NCBI GenBank assembly: GCA_910588315.1
Contig: CAJUQF010000044.1
Location: forward strand, 1-14,798
Source: an uncultured Christensenellaceae bacterium
GTDB taxonomy: Bacteria > Bacillota > Clostridia > Christensenellales > Pumilibacteraceae
DNA: 14,798 nt
Direction: 5' to 3'
Shown here: positions 8,167 through 14,798 of the stretch, one piece after another
How the letters are laid out: every line of letters starts with the position of its first letter
How positions within the stretch are numbered: position 1 is the first letter of the stretch
Program-made: the position numbers and the translations under genes
Notes under the pieces: model-generated
Database searches by the model: none
What the model saw: the letters and a program-made list of their open reading frames with translations, nothing else
Told to the model about the DNA's origin: nothing

Positions 8167-10224
8167 TCATTTTCTGCTCGCCAAAAATTCTTCCTGGCTG
8201 TTGACAGGCTCGCCCGTCATGTCTCGGACGTGATACTTTCCGTCCGCACGAAGTTCTCTGCCCTTAACGTTGTCGCAGGTCATAGTAGTAAGCATATCGA
8301 ATATACGCTGTTCTATTTTGCTGTCTAAAACCGGCGTAGCTATCTCGACGCGCTTATCGGTATTGCGAGTCATAAGATCGGCGCTGCTTATAAACATTTT
8401 TCTGTCCTCACCCGACCCGAAACAGTATATACGCGAATGTTCCAAAAATCTGCCGACAATACTGATCACCGAAATGTTTTCGGTCTTGCCTTTAACACCG
8501 GGAACAAGACAGCAAATACCGCGAATTACAAGTTTTATTTTTACGCCGGCACAGCTTGCGGCAATAAGCTTATCGATAATGGTCTTATCCGTAAGACTGT
8601 TCATCTTGGCATTTATAAAAGCGGGCAAACCTTTTTTCGCTTTTTCGGTTTCGCGCTCGATATAATCGATCAATCCGCGTTTGAGCGAACGCGGTGCGAT
8701 CAAAAGTTTGTTATATTTATGATCGGTATTGCAGATCGCAATATTCCTGAAAAACGAGACCGCGTCCTCGCCTATTTCCTTATCGGCAGTTATTATATTC
8801 AAATCGGTGTACAGCTTGGAAGTCTGCTCGTTATAGTTGCCGGTTCCGAGATGCGTAACATATTTGATTTCGCCACCGTCCATTAACACGATAGATATTA
8901 TCTTGGAATGGACTTTGTAATTGCCCATACCGTAAATGATGGTGCAGCCGGCATCGCGCAAAACTTCGGCAAAATACATATTGTTTTCTTCGTCGAACCG
9001 TGCGCAAAGCTCGATGACGACCGTTACTTCTTTGCCCAGCTCGCTCGCCTTTTTGAGCGCTTCCACTATACGCGAACGATGGTCCAACCTATAAATAGTT
9101 ATCTTGATCGACGCTACGCGCGGATCTTCCGCACACTCGTCTATCAACCTGACGAGCGTATCCATGCTGTCGAACGGATACGCAAGGAATATATCGCGAG
9201 CAAGCGCCGTTTCGAGTACGGACGTGCCCTGCGGAACAACTGCGGCATGCGGGCGCGGCGGCACGTACTTGAAAGAATCCGCTGCGGTTTTATCGAAAAA
9301 TTCGCCGAGCGACATCATGAATTTATAATCGAATGCGTTCTTTACCGTAAAACAATATTGCTTTTTAAGATCGAGCAGTTTAAGCACAAACGCCTTGATC
9401 CCGTCGGCTTGCTCCGTTATCTGCAAGCGCACCGCGTCCTGAGACCCGCGTAATTCCACTTTGTGTTTTAAGAACTTGGAAAAATCGAAATCCCGTTCGA
9501 TATCTGCGTCGTCTATATTGGCGTCGAAATCGGCGTTACGCGTAAGGCGCAACATAGCGCTGCTCTTGACGTTGTATCCGTCGAATGCGAGATGCCCGAA
9601 TGTTTTTATCAATTCTTCGATAGTGATGATCGTCGTTTTCTTTCCGGCATCGATCTTATAAACGCGCGGAAGTTTGGGACTTATCGCCATTACCCCGTAC
9701 ATAGTGCGATCCGATTTCGTGAGTTCGAACATCATATAGCAGTTCATGTTCTCGAAACGGATCATCGGATGTTTTGCATCAAGCACCATTGGCGATAATA
9801 ACGGCAGCACGCTCGAATGAAAATAGTCCTTACACTTTTCGTACTGCTTTTGAGAAAGCTCGCCGCCCGTCTTGATACGAAGTCCCGCCTTGTTAAGCTC
9901 TTTGACAAGTTTGGCATAAACGGCGTCCGCATCGCGATAACAGTCTTTCGTTCTTTTGAGAATACCTTCGATCTGTTCTTTTGCGGTAAGATTCGTTTTA
10001 TTTTCTTTTTCGCCGGGATTAAGTTTGGCGTCGGTAAGCAAACTGCCTACGCGCACCATAAAAAACTCGTCGAGATTGGAATGAAATATCGACAGAAACT
10101 TACACTTTTCCAAAAGCGGGTTCGTGGTGTCTACAGCCTGATCGAGTACCCGCTTATTAAACATCAACCAAGAATATTCGCGGTTGATATAAATACCGTT
10201 GATAAACTTGTTTTCTTCGCTCAT
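8167..10224 (-). CDS. ppk1: Polyphosphate kinase (PPK1)
   Basis: PPK1 reversibly transfers the terminal phosphate of ATP onto a growing inorganic polyphosphate chain. It is usually a membrane-associated oligomer. The 685-residue length is typical of the family. The N-terminal domain begins with the signature Y-I-N-R-E-Y-S-W-L (12-20) and F-N-K-R-V-L. The catalytic core shows the I-T-I-Y-R-L segment (375-380), the autophosphorylated histidine expected at His439 in KVHSK, followed by H-L-G-T-G-N-Y (458-464), and a second conserved histidine at His596 in FLEHSR. These correspond to His435 and His592 of the E. coli enzyme. The ATG overlaps the ppx stop by 4 bases (ATGA), and GGAG lies 11 bases upstream inside ppx, so translation is likely coupled. 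Transcription ends at the hairpin near 8080-8103. The family assignment is secure. Confidence 0.96.
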   Translation of the reverse strand: MSEENKFINGIYINREYSWLMFNKRVLDQAVDTTNPLLEKCKFLSIFHSNLDEFFMVRVGSLLTDAKLNPGEKENKTNLTAKEQIEGILKRTKDCYRDADAVYAKLVKELNKAGLRIKTGGELSQKQYEKCKDYFHSSVLPLLSPMVLDAKHPMIRFENMNCYMMFELTKSDRTMYGVMAISPKLPRVYKIDAGKKTTIITIEELIKTFGHLAFDGYNVKSSAMLRLTRNADFDANIDDADIERDFDFSKFLKHKVELRGSQDAVRLQITEQADGIKAFVLKLLDLKKQYCFTVKNAFDYKFMMSLGEFFDKTAADSFKYVPPRPHAAVVPQGTSVLETALARDIFLAYPFDSMDTLVRLIDECAEDPRVASIKITIYRLDHRSRIVEALKKASELGKEVTVVIELCARFDEENNMYFAEVLRDAGCTIIYGMGNYKVHSKIISIVLMDGGEIKYVTHLGTGNYNEQTSKLYTDLNIITADKEIGEDAVSFFRNIAICNTDHKYNKLLIAPRSLKRGLIDYIERETEKAKKGLPAFINAKMNSLTDKTIIDKLIAASCAGVKIKLVIRGICCLVPGVKGKTENISVISIVGRFLEHSRIYCFGSGEDRKMFISSADLMTRNTDKRVEIATPVLDSKIEQRIFDMLTTMTCDNVKGRELRADGKYHVRDMTGEPVNSQEEFLASRK

Positions 10225-11300
10225 GAATTCTTTTTCTCCGTATTGGAATCTTTGCTTTTTTCGATTTTTGTTTTTTCGGCTGCGGCGCTCTTTTTCACGC
10301 CCGCGGTCTTACCGGTCTTTTTCTTCGATTCATGCGCCGCCGCCATTCTCGGATTGTATTGCGCGACGCCCGCATTAAGATCGATAGGCACACCGCTCTC
10401 GTCGCCGATCGCTACGAGCGATAAGTATCCTTCTTTGACGCCGCAATCGCTTATTATGACGTTATCCGGCTTAAATCGCTTTAACAGTTCTTTCAATACC
10501 AGCGTAGCCACAGGCAGCACATGTATCTTTTCGGGCGCGACCTTCATTATCAAGCGCGTGCGATCCGACGACGTCATAAGCCATTTACAGAACTGCTTGA
10601 ACTTATCGTAATCGAATTCGGTGCCGAGCTTTTCTTTCTCGCAAAACTCGCTGTATGCGGCATATATCGCATCGTTGATCGAACCGACCAAAACCGCCGT
10701 GGTAAAACCGCTTTTGCCAGGCAATTTACTTTCATCCGAACGCTTGCGTACATATTTTTTGATATGTTTTGCCTGGTCCTCCGTCGGATAAATATCGACG
10801 TCATACTTATTACGAAGCTTGATAGGTCCGTAGTCCAAACAGATCATTTCGTCCTTATTGTTTTTGGACAGATCGCAAAGTTCCACACTGCCGCCGCCTA
10901 TATCTATAAGTATGACACTGCCGAGTGCGGCGTACTTGCGATTGGATAAATAATCGCAATACGCTTCCGCCTGACCGTCGAGATAATTTATAACTATTCC
11001 CGTACGCATGCGGATACGTTCGGCAACTTCTTCTATATTGTTTATATTGCGCAATGCAGCCGTCGAAATGCAATAACATTCGTCGACGCCCATCGCCTTG
11101 CACGTACCGCGCGCAGTGATAAGCGCGTCGATTAGTTTTTCTATTCCGCGCGACGATATCGCCCGTCCGTCAAAATAATCGGCTACGGCAATGTTCGTCC
11201 TATCCTTATATATCGCGGAAAACACTCCCGTCGCTTTGTCGCCTTCCGCGACGACGACGGATACACCCGTCGAACTCAAATCGATTACAGCATATTTCAT
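10221..11300 (-). CDS. ppx: Ppx/GppA-family exopolyphosphatase
   Basis: This family removes terminal phosphates from polyphosphate, or the gamma/5' phosphate from pppGpp, using an actin-like (ASKHA) fold. Visible motifs are I-S-T-A-A-L-R-N (79-86), G-Q-A-E-A (109-113) with the expected catalytic Glu112, the phosphate loop DIGGGSVEL (133-141), and D-C-G-V-K-E-G-Y-L (285-293). The first phosphate loop is DLSSTG instead of the usual D-x-G-S-N-S, and the late GGT loop is replaced by V-G-S-I (205-208), so activity may be altered. Residues about 324-359 form a Lys/Ser/Glu-rich tail outside the usual domain. AGGAG lies 10 bases before the ATG. I found only a weak upstream promoter candidate, TTGCAT-N17-TGTATT, at about 11389-11361. 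It sits first in an operon with ppk1. Sequence alone does not separate Ppx from GppA, but the neighbour favours Ppx. Confidence 0.88.
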   Translation of the reverse strand: MKYAVIDLSSTGVSVVVAEGDKATGVFSAIYKDRTNIAVADYFDGRAISSRGIEKLIDALITARGTCKAMGVDECYCISTAALRNINNIEEVAERIRMRTGIVINYLDGQAEAYCDYLSNRKYAALGSVILIDIGGGSVELCDLSKNNKDEMICLDYGPIKLRNKYDVDIYPTEDQAKHIKKYVRKRSDESKLPGKSGFTTAVLVGSINDAIYAAYSEFCEKEKLGTEFDYDKFKQFCKWLMTSSDRTRLIMKVAPEKIHVLPVATLVLKELLKRFKPDNVIISDCGVKEGYLSLVAIGDESGVPIDLNAGVAQYNPRMAAAHESKKKTGKTAGVKKSAAAEKTKIEKSKDSNTEKKNS

Positions 11301-11413
11301 ATATTACATTCTCCTATTAAAAAACGACAGAATCTCGACAACGAACTTGTAGTGAAAATTCAATACAAGACGTCGCTTGATGTGATGCAAAAGTCGACCT
11401 TCCATGCGTATGA

Positions 11414-11479
11414 AGATTTCTCGACAAGCTCGAAATGACAGATATATTAATGTCATTTCGACCGGAGCCGTAGGCGGAG
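11414..11479. repeat. REP-like inverted repeat pair (TGTCATTTCGA family)
   Basis: TCGAAATGACA (11430-11440) and TGTCATTTCGA (11451-11461) are perfect 11-base inverted arms around a 10-base AT loop. On the minus strand the left half reads TGTCATTTCGAGCTTGTCGA then GAAATCT. On the plus strand the right half reads TGTCATTTCGACCGGAGCCG then TAGGCGGAG. These are two head-to-head members of a short palindromic repeat type that is common between genes in many gut bacterial genomes (recalled, not searched). A long hairpin could form in DNA or RNA. Confidence 0.7.
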
Positions 11480-11610
11480 TAGGCAAGCCGACGACGATAC
11501 GACGCAAGAGCGGTCGACTCGAAGAGCCTCGACGGTGGATTTGCGCGGCAGACGTGCAACAAATAACAAGTTGCCGACGGGGCATGTGTTGTAGACCCAC
11601 CTACATAACC
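11477..11610. repeat. GC-rich element, copy A
   Basis: The core 11477-11581 matches copy B (core 11651-11757) at about 85% by eye, with 13 mismatches and one 2-base gap. Most differences are transitions. It includes the shared segments GAGTAGGCAAGCCG, GAAGAGCCTCGACGG and GCGCGGCAGACGTGCAAC. Two small hairpins are conserved with copy B: GCAAC/GTTGC with a 9-base loop (copy A 11556-11574) and TGTAG/CTACA with a 6-base loop (11590-11594, 11601-11605). It abuts the REP-like repeat directly. The function is unknown. Confidence 0.75.
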
Positions 11611-11650
11611 GTGAAAGCATGGCGCCGTGGTTAGCATGCGTCGAATATGC

Positions 11651-11780
11651 GAGTAGGCAAGCCGGCGAGCCGATACGACGCGAGAGCGGTCGGTCCGAAG
11701 AGCCTCGACGGCGGATTCGCGCGGCAGACGTGCAACAGGTGGCTAGTTGCCGACGGGAATGTACCCAGACGTACATGACC
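11651..11780. repeat. GC-rich element, copy B
   Basis: This is the second copy, 174 bases downstream of copy A in the same orientation. The GCAAC/GTTGC hairpin is kept although its loop sequence differs. The following hairpin is ATGTAC/GTACAT (11759-11764, 11771-11776) with a 6-base loop, where copy A has a swapped G-C pair in the stem. It lies within the likely 3' untranslated region of pfk on the minus strand. Confidence 0.75.
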
Positions 11781-11789
11781 AAGGCAACT
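11745..11789 (-). other. Nested hairpin downstream of pfk
   Basis: An outer 7-bp stem, AGTTGCC (11745-11751) with GGCAACT (11783-11789), encloses an inner 6-bp stem, ATGTAC with GTACAT. It starts 47 bases after the pfk stop codon on the minus strand. No U-tract follows, so it is not a canonical terminator. It could stabilise or process the pfk transcript. The outer arm overlaps the GTTGC arm of the other conserved hairpin, so the two compete. Confidence 0.45.
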
Positions 11790-11835
11790 TGACGCACGTA
11801 GCACGTATCCCGCGATGAATACAACGTCGAGTATG

Positions 11836-12900
11836 CTAATCGCCGAAACTTATACCTATACTCTTACCGGTCTCGATCTCCTGACACGTCTTGGGTACGA
11901 GTTTGGCTTTGCCGGCAATATCGGCAAGCGCGTTATAGGTTACGACTCCGCCCACCATGGCGACGGTAACGCCGAACTTTTCCTCGGACGCGAGCTTACC
12001 CGCAAACGCTCCGAATTGCGTGGAAAGCACTCTGTCGTACGCCGACGGACTGCCTCCGCGCTGAATGTGTCCCGGCACGACCACGCGCGTCTCCACGTTT
12101 GCGTTTTCGGCGATATATTTTGCAAGCGAATTGGTTATTGTGACGTCGCTACCGCGTGCGCTCGCCCGCTCTTTCTTTTTCATCTTACTTTCTTTCTCGG
12201 TCATAGCGCCTTCGGCGACAGCCACTATACTGAACGCCTTGCCTGCGTCGGCGCGCTTTGCTACGGCCTTTGCGACCTTCTCCGGCGAGAACGGTATCTC
12301 GGGCAGAAGTATAATGTCCGCGCCGCCGGCAAGCCCGGCATACAGCGTTAGCCAGCCCGCCTTATTGCCCATGATCTCGACAAGCATAGTTCTGCCGTGG
12401 CTCGCCGCCGTGGTGTGTATCCTGTCTATGCATTCGGTAGCGACGTCGAGCGCGGTGTGGAACCCGAACGTAACGTCCGTACCCCAAATATCGTTGTCTA
12501 TGGTTTTGGGCAAGCCGATAACGTTACAGCCTTCCGCCGACAAAAGCGCCGCGGTCTTGTGCGTACCCGCACCGCCCAGCGTGAGCAGACAGTCCAACCC
12601 CATCTTTTTGTAATTCTTTTTCATAAGATCGAGCCGCGTCACGCTGTTTTCGTCCTCGACGGTCATAAGCTTGAACGGCTGACGGCTCGTACCGAGAATA
12701 GTTCCGCCCAGCGTAAGAATACCCGTAAAGTCGGACGGTTTCATCTCCCTGCACTCGCCGCGTATCAATCCGCCGTAACCGTCGGCAATACCTATAAGCT
12801 CGACGTTCTTTATGTTCTCGAACGCGTATTTTCCGAACCCGCGTATGACCGCATTAAGTCCCGGGCAGTCCCCGCCCGATGTAAGTATTCCTATCCTCAT
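11836..12900 (-). CDS. pfkA: 6-phosphofructokinase
   Basis: This enzyme phosphorylates fructose 6-phosphate to fructose 1,6-bisphosphate, the committed step of glycolysis, in the cytoplasm. The 354 residues fit the family. Visible motifs are T-S-G-G-D-C-P-G-L-N-A (7-17), G-G-x-x-L-G-T-S-R (65-73), the catalytic loop PKTIDND (131-137, base Asp135), M-G-N-K-A-G-W (177-183), A-E-G-A (229-232) and PGHIQRGGSP (276-285), which binds the sugar phosphate. The phosphate-donor loop is GGAGT (109-113), where E. coli has GGDGS. The Gly at the position of E. coli Gly104 favours ATP, whereas Lys132 is shared with many pyrophosphate-using and some ATP-using members, so donor choice is not certain. AAGGAG (12909-12914) lies 8 bases before the ATG, and a promoter lies at 12923-12952. 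It is monocistronic as far as seen. Confidence 0.94.
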   Translation of the reverse strand: MRIGILTSGGDCPGLNAVIRGFGKYAFENIKNVELIGIADGYGGLIRGECREMKPSDFTGILTLGGTILGTSRQPFKLMTVEDENSVTRLDLMKKNYKKMGLDCLLTLGGAGTHKTAALLSAEGCNVIGLPKTIDNDIWGTDVTFGFHTALDVATECIDRIHTTAASHGRTMLVEIMGNKAGWLTLYAGLAGGADIILLPEIPFSPEKVAKAVAKRADAGKAFSIVAVAEGAMTEKESKMKKKERASARGSDVTITNSLAKYIAENANVETRVVVPGHIQRGGSPSAYDRVLSTQFGAFAGKLASEEKFGVTVAMVGGVVTYNALADIAGKAKLVPKTCQEIETGKSIGISFGD

Positions 12901-12922
12901 GATATACGCTCCTTATATATTT

Positions 12923-12952
12923 ATTGTAACACTTTTTCTACGTTTTCGTCAA
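12923..12952 (-). promoter_or_regulatory. Promoter of pfkA
   Basis: On the minus strand the -35 box is TTGACG (12952-12947), one mismatch from consensus. The spacer is 18 bases and the -10 box is TACAAT (12928-12923), preceded by TG for an extended -10. The predicted start near 12916 would place the transcript end almost at the AAGGAG ribosome binding site, giving a very short leader. Confidence 0.82.
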
Positions 12953-13095
12953 GAAATCGGCGAAATTGTTTTTCAGCCGTACATGAACTTACAGTATCGA
13001 AAGATGATCGAAGATCCCAATATATTTGAATATGCGTAAACGCGCGTTACCGTATATGTACGCACCGGAACATAGGCGCGCATACATCGTCTAAT

Positions 13096-13130
13096 AAAAA
13101 GGTGCAATCGAAAAACGATACGCACCTTTT
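13096..13130. terminator. Intrinsic terminator after tex
   Basis: AAAAGGTGC (13097-13105) pairs with GCACCTTTT (13122-13130). An inner ATCG/CGAT stem around an A5 loop sits within it. On the minus strand the hairpin is followed by TTTTTATTAG, and its first paired base lies about 14 bases after the tex stop codon at 13144. The symmetric A/T flanks allow weaker function on the plus strand. Confidence 0.88.
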
Positions 13131-13143
13131 AAATACAATATAA

Positions 13144-14798
13144 TTATTTTTTGTTAAACATTCCCGCAAGCGCCTGAAGTTTTTCTTCGAGCGACATGTT
13201 GTCCGTGGACGGAGCGCGCTCGTCGGTACGGTCGCGATACCCGCTTTGGAAGCCTTCGCGACGCCCGCCTTGATCGCGACGTTCTCTGCGTTCACCGCCG
13301 TCGAAACGCCGTTCTCTGTTGCGGTCGTCGAATCTGCGTTCGCCGTGCTCGTTACCGCCTCCTTCTTTGGCTCGCTTTTCACGCGCGGCCTGGCGTTCCA
13401 AATACTCCTGATGACGTTTCTCGCGCTCGGCTTTGCGTTGAAGATACTCTTCATGTTTTTTATCGCGCTCGGCTTTTTGCTCGGCGCGAGCCTGTTTTTG
13501 TTTTTCGTAATCGGCTTTACGCTCGTCGCGTTTGGCAGGATCGAGCATTGTAAGCGCAATACGGTGTTTCTCTTTGTCTACCGAAAGCACCCACACATTG
13601 AGTTTGTCGCCTACCTTGAGTACGTCCGAGGGGTGTTTGACAAATCCGTCCGAGATCTCGGAAATATGAAGCAAACCGTCCTGATGGACCGAAATATCGA
13701 CGAACGCGCCGAAGTCGGTGACGTTACGTACGACGCCTTGGATCTGCATGCCTTCTTTGAGATCGTTTATGTCCATAAGATCGGACCGAAGTACGGGCGG
13801 CGGAAGCGTATCGCGCACGTCTCTGCCCGGTTTGATGAGTTCTGCGATTATATCGTTTAGCGTAGGCACGCCGACGCCGATCTCCGCGGCTACGGTCTCT
13901 TCGCCTGCCGCTTTGACTTTTTGCGGCAGATCGCCCAGCTTGCACTCTATGACATCGGTATTTGTATAGCCGAATTTTTCGATGAGCTTTTGCGCCGCAT
14001 CATACGACTCGGGGTGAACGGCAGTGTTATCGAGTACGTTGTCGCCGTCCTGTATACGCAGGAATCCGGCGCACTGCTCGAACGCCTTGGCACCGAGCTT
14101 GGGTACTTCCAAAAGCTGTTTTCGCGACACGAATTTCTTGTTGGAACGGTATTCGACGATGTTTTTCGCCGTACCCGAATTCAGTCCGGAAACGTATGCC
14201 AAAAGCGTTTGCGACGCTGTGTTCAAATCGACGCCGACGCTGTTAACGCAATCTTCCACAGCCGCTTCGAGCGACGAAGTAAGCCGCTTTTGCGGCATGT
14301 CGTGCTGATACTGTCCTACGCCGAGCGAGCGCACGTCCACTTTTATAAGTTCCGCAAGCGGATCGAGCAGTCTGCGCGCAATGGATATCGCACTGCGGAT
14401 AGTAAGATCGAGTTCGGGGAATTCTTCCGCGCCGAGCTTACTGCCGCTGTATACGGATGCGCCGGACTCGGATACTATGGCGTACTGCACGGGACGATCG
14501 AGTTCTTTTATAAGATCGGCGACGAATATCTCCGACTCTTTGGACGCGGTGCCGTTACCTATGGAGATGCAGTCGACATTGTATTTTTCGATAAGTTTTT
14601 TCAAAACTTCTTTGGCTTGCTCGATCTTCTTTTGCGGCGGCGTCGGATATATGACCGCGCTGTCCAAAAACTTACCGGACGCGTCGATGACGGCTATCTT
14701 GCAACCGGTCCTATACGCCGGGTCGAGTCCCAAAATGACCTTAGCCTTGAGCGGCGGCTGAAGTAGCAGCGGTTTCAAGTTACGTTCGAAAGTCTTGA
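13144..14798 (-). CDS. tex: Tex-family S1 RNA-binding protein, 5' end beyond window
   Basis: Tex proteins bind nucleic acid and associate with the transcription machinery. The reading frame stays open to the window edge. The TTG at 14778 is an internal Leu in the conserved segment E-R-N-L-K-P-L-L-L, not a start, so roughly the first 300 residues are missing (judged from family length). Numbered from that Leu, the YqgF/RNase H-like domain starts at GLDPAYRTGCK (17-27). The helix-hairpin-helix region spans about 180-245 (V-G-V-D-L-N-T-A through V-P-K-L-G-A-K). An S1 domain spans about 340-412 (V-T-D-F-G-A-F-V-D and D-G-L-L-H-I-S). After it comes an unusual tail of about 130 residues. It has two 14-residue Lys/Glu/Arg-rich repeats (436-463), then an Arg/Gly/Asp-rich stretch (471-520), ending in a short helix before the stop. 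The terminator at 13096-13130 follows closely. Confidence 0.93.
   Translation of the reverse strand, partial: KTFERNLKPLLLQPPLKAKVILGLDPAYRTGCKIAVIDASGKFLDSAVIYPTPPQKKIEQAKEVLKKLIEKYNVDCISIGNGTASKESEIFVADLIKELDRPVQYAIVSESGASVYSGSKLGAEEFPELDLTIRSAISIARRLLDPLAELIKVDVRSLGVGQYQHDMPQKRLTSSLEAAVEDCVNSVGVDLNTASQTLLAYVSGLNSGTAKNIVEYRSNKKFVSRKQLLEVPKLGAKAFEQCAGFLRIQDGDNVLDNTAVHPESYDAAQKLIEKFGYTNTDVIECKLGDLPQKVKAAGEETVAAEIGVGVPTLNDIIAELIKPGRDVRDTLPPPVLRSDLMDINDLKEGMQIQGVVRNVTDFGAFVDISVHQDGLLHISEISDGFVKHPSDVLKVGDKLNVWVLSVDKEKHRIALTMLDPAKRDERKADYEKQKQARAEQKAERDKKHEEYLQRKAEREKRHQEYLERQAAREKRAKEGGGNEHGERRFDDRNRERRFDGGERRERRDQGGRREGFQSGYRDRTDERAPSTDNMSLEEKLQALAGMFNKK

Larger units (their letters stand above)
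11301..11835. other. Repeat-bearing non-coding spacer between pfk and ppx
   Basis: This 535-base gap contains no supported gene. It holds, in order, an AT-rich stretch just upstream of ppx (11301-11413), a REP-like inverted repeat (11414-11479), two copies of a GC-rich element (11477-11610 and 11651-11780) and a nested hairpin (11745-11789). Base composition from about 11460 to 11820 is clearly richer in G+C than the flanking genes. No T-rich intrinsic terminator is seen after pfk. Confidence 0.75.

Noticed and set aside
9817..10611. Plus-strand frame of 264 codons opposite ppk1 and ppx
   Set aside because: It spans the overlap of two well-supported minus-strand genes and has no start signal. 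It is an antisense shadow.
11304..11824. Arg/Cys-rich minus-strand frames and a 76-codon plus-strand frame across the repeat region
   Set aside because: The two repeat copies give similar peptides only because the DNA is duplicated. There is no ribosome binding site, and the frames run through REP palindromes, a known source of spurious ORFs.
13246..13860. Plus-strand frame of 204 codons that looks like a membrane protein
   Set aside because: It is antisense to the charged tail and S1 domain of tex. Lys/Glu/Arg codons read backwards give Phe/Leu/Ala-rich peptides, which mimic membrane helices.
14776..14778. TTG as the start codon of tex
   Set aside because: The frame continues upstream as K-T-F-E-R-N, matching conserved Tex sequence before the YqgF domain, so the TTG is an internal leucine and the gene is cut by the window edge.

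Overview
This window looks like chromosomal DNA of a low-to-mid GC, Gram-positive-type bacterium, most likely an uncultured gut Clostridia (Bacillota). The evidence is AT-rich intergenic DNA, strong AGGAGG-type ribosome binding sites, near-consensus TTGACA/TATAAT promoters and clostridial-type core genes. A Christensenellales-like lineage is plausible from the style of the giant surface protein, but this is an impression and not a demonstrated assignment. No phage, transposase, plasmid or CRISPR genes are visible.

Layout. Positions 1-52 hold the 5' part of an initiator tRNA-Met on the minus strand, with a perfect consensus promoter at 67-95. About 390 bases of mostly AT-rich non-coding DNA follow. 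They contain a possible attenuator-like RNA fold (302-383) and then a clear plus-strand promoter (417-445), with a 10-base direct repeat beside and inside it. This promoter drives one very large gene, 490-8031 (2513 codons). It encodes a protein with an N-terminal membrane anchor and a long exterior made of diverged, tandem beta-rich modules of about 190-240 residues. It ends at a bidirectional terminator (8075-8114).

Everything after that is on the minus strand. ppx/gppA (11300-10221) and ppk1 (10224-8167) overlap by 4 bases and form a polyphosphate turnover operon. Upstream of it, a 535-base spacer (11301-11835) holds a REP-like inverted repeat and two copies of a GC-rich element of about 105 bases, with conserved small hairpins. 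A 6-phosphofructokinase gene (12900-11836) follows, with its own promoter. Last is a tex-family gene (14798-13144) that runs off the window and ends in an unusual charged, Arg/Gly-rich tail and a strong terminator.

How the parts fit. Ppx and Ppk act in opposite directions on polyphosphate. Pfk is the committed step of glycolysis. Tex is an S1-domain nucleic-acid-binding protein linked to transcription. These are housekeeping genes and show no shared pathway beyond ppx-ppk. The least explained items are the giant modular surface protein, the possible leader RNA upstream of it, and the duplicated GC-rich element between pfk and ppx. Many long open frames opposite the real genes are antisense shadows and were left out.
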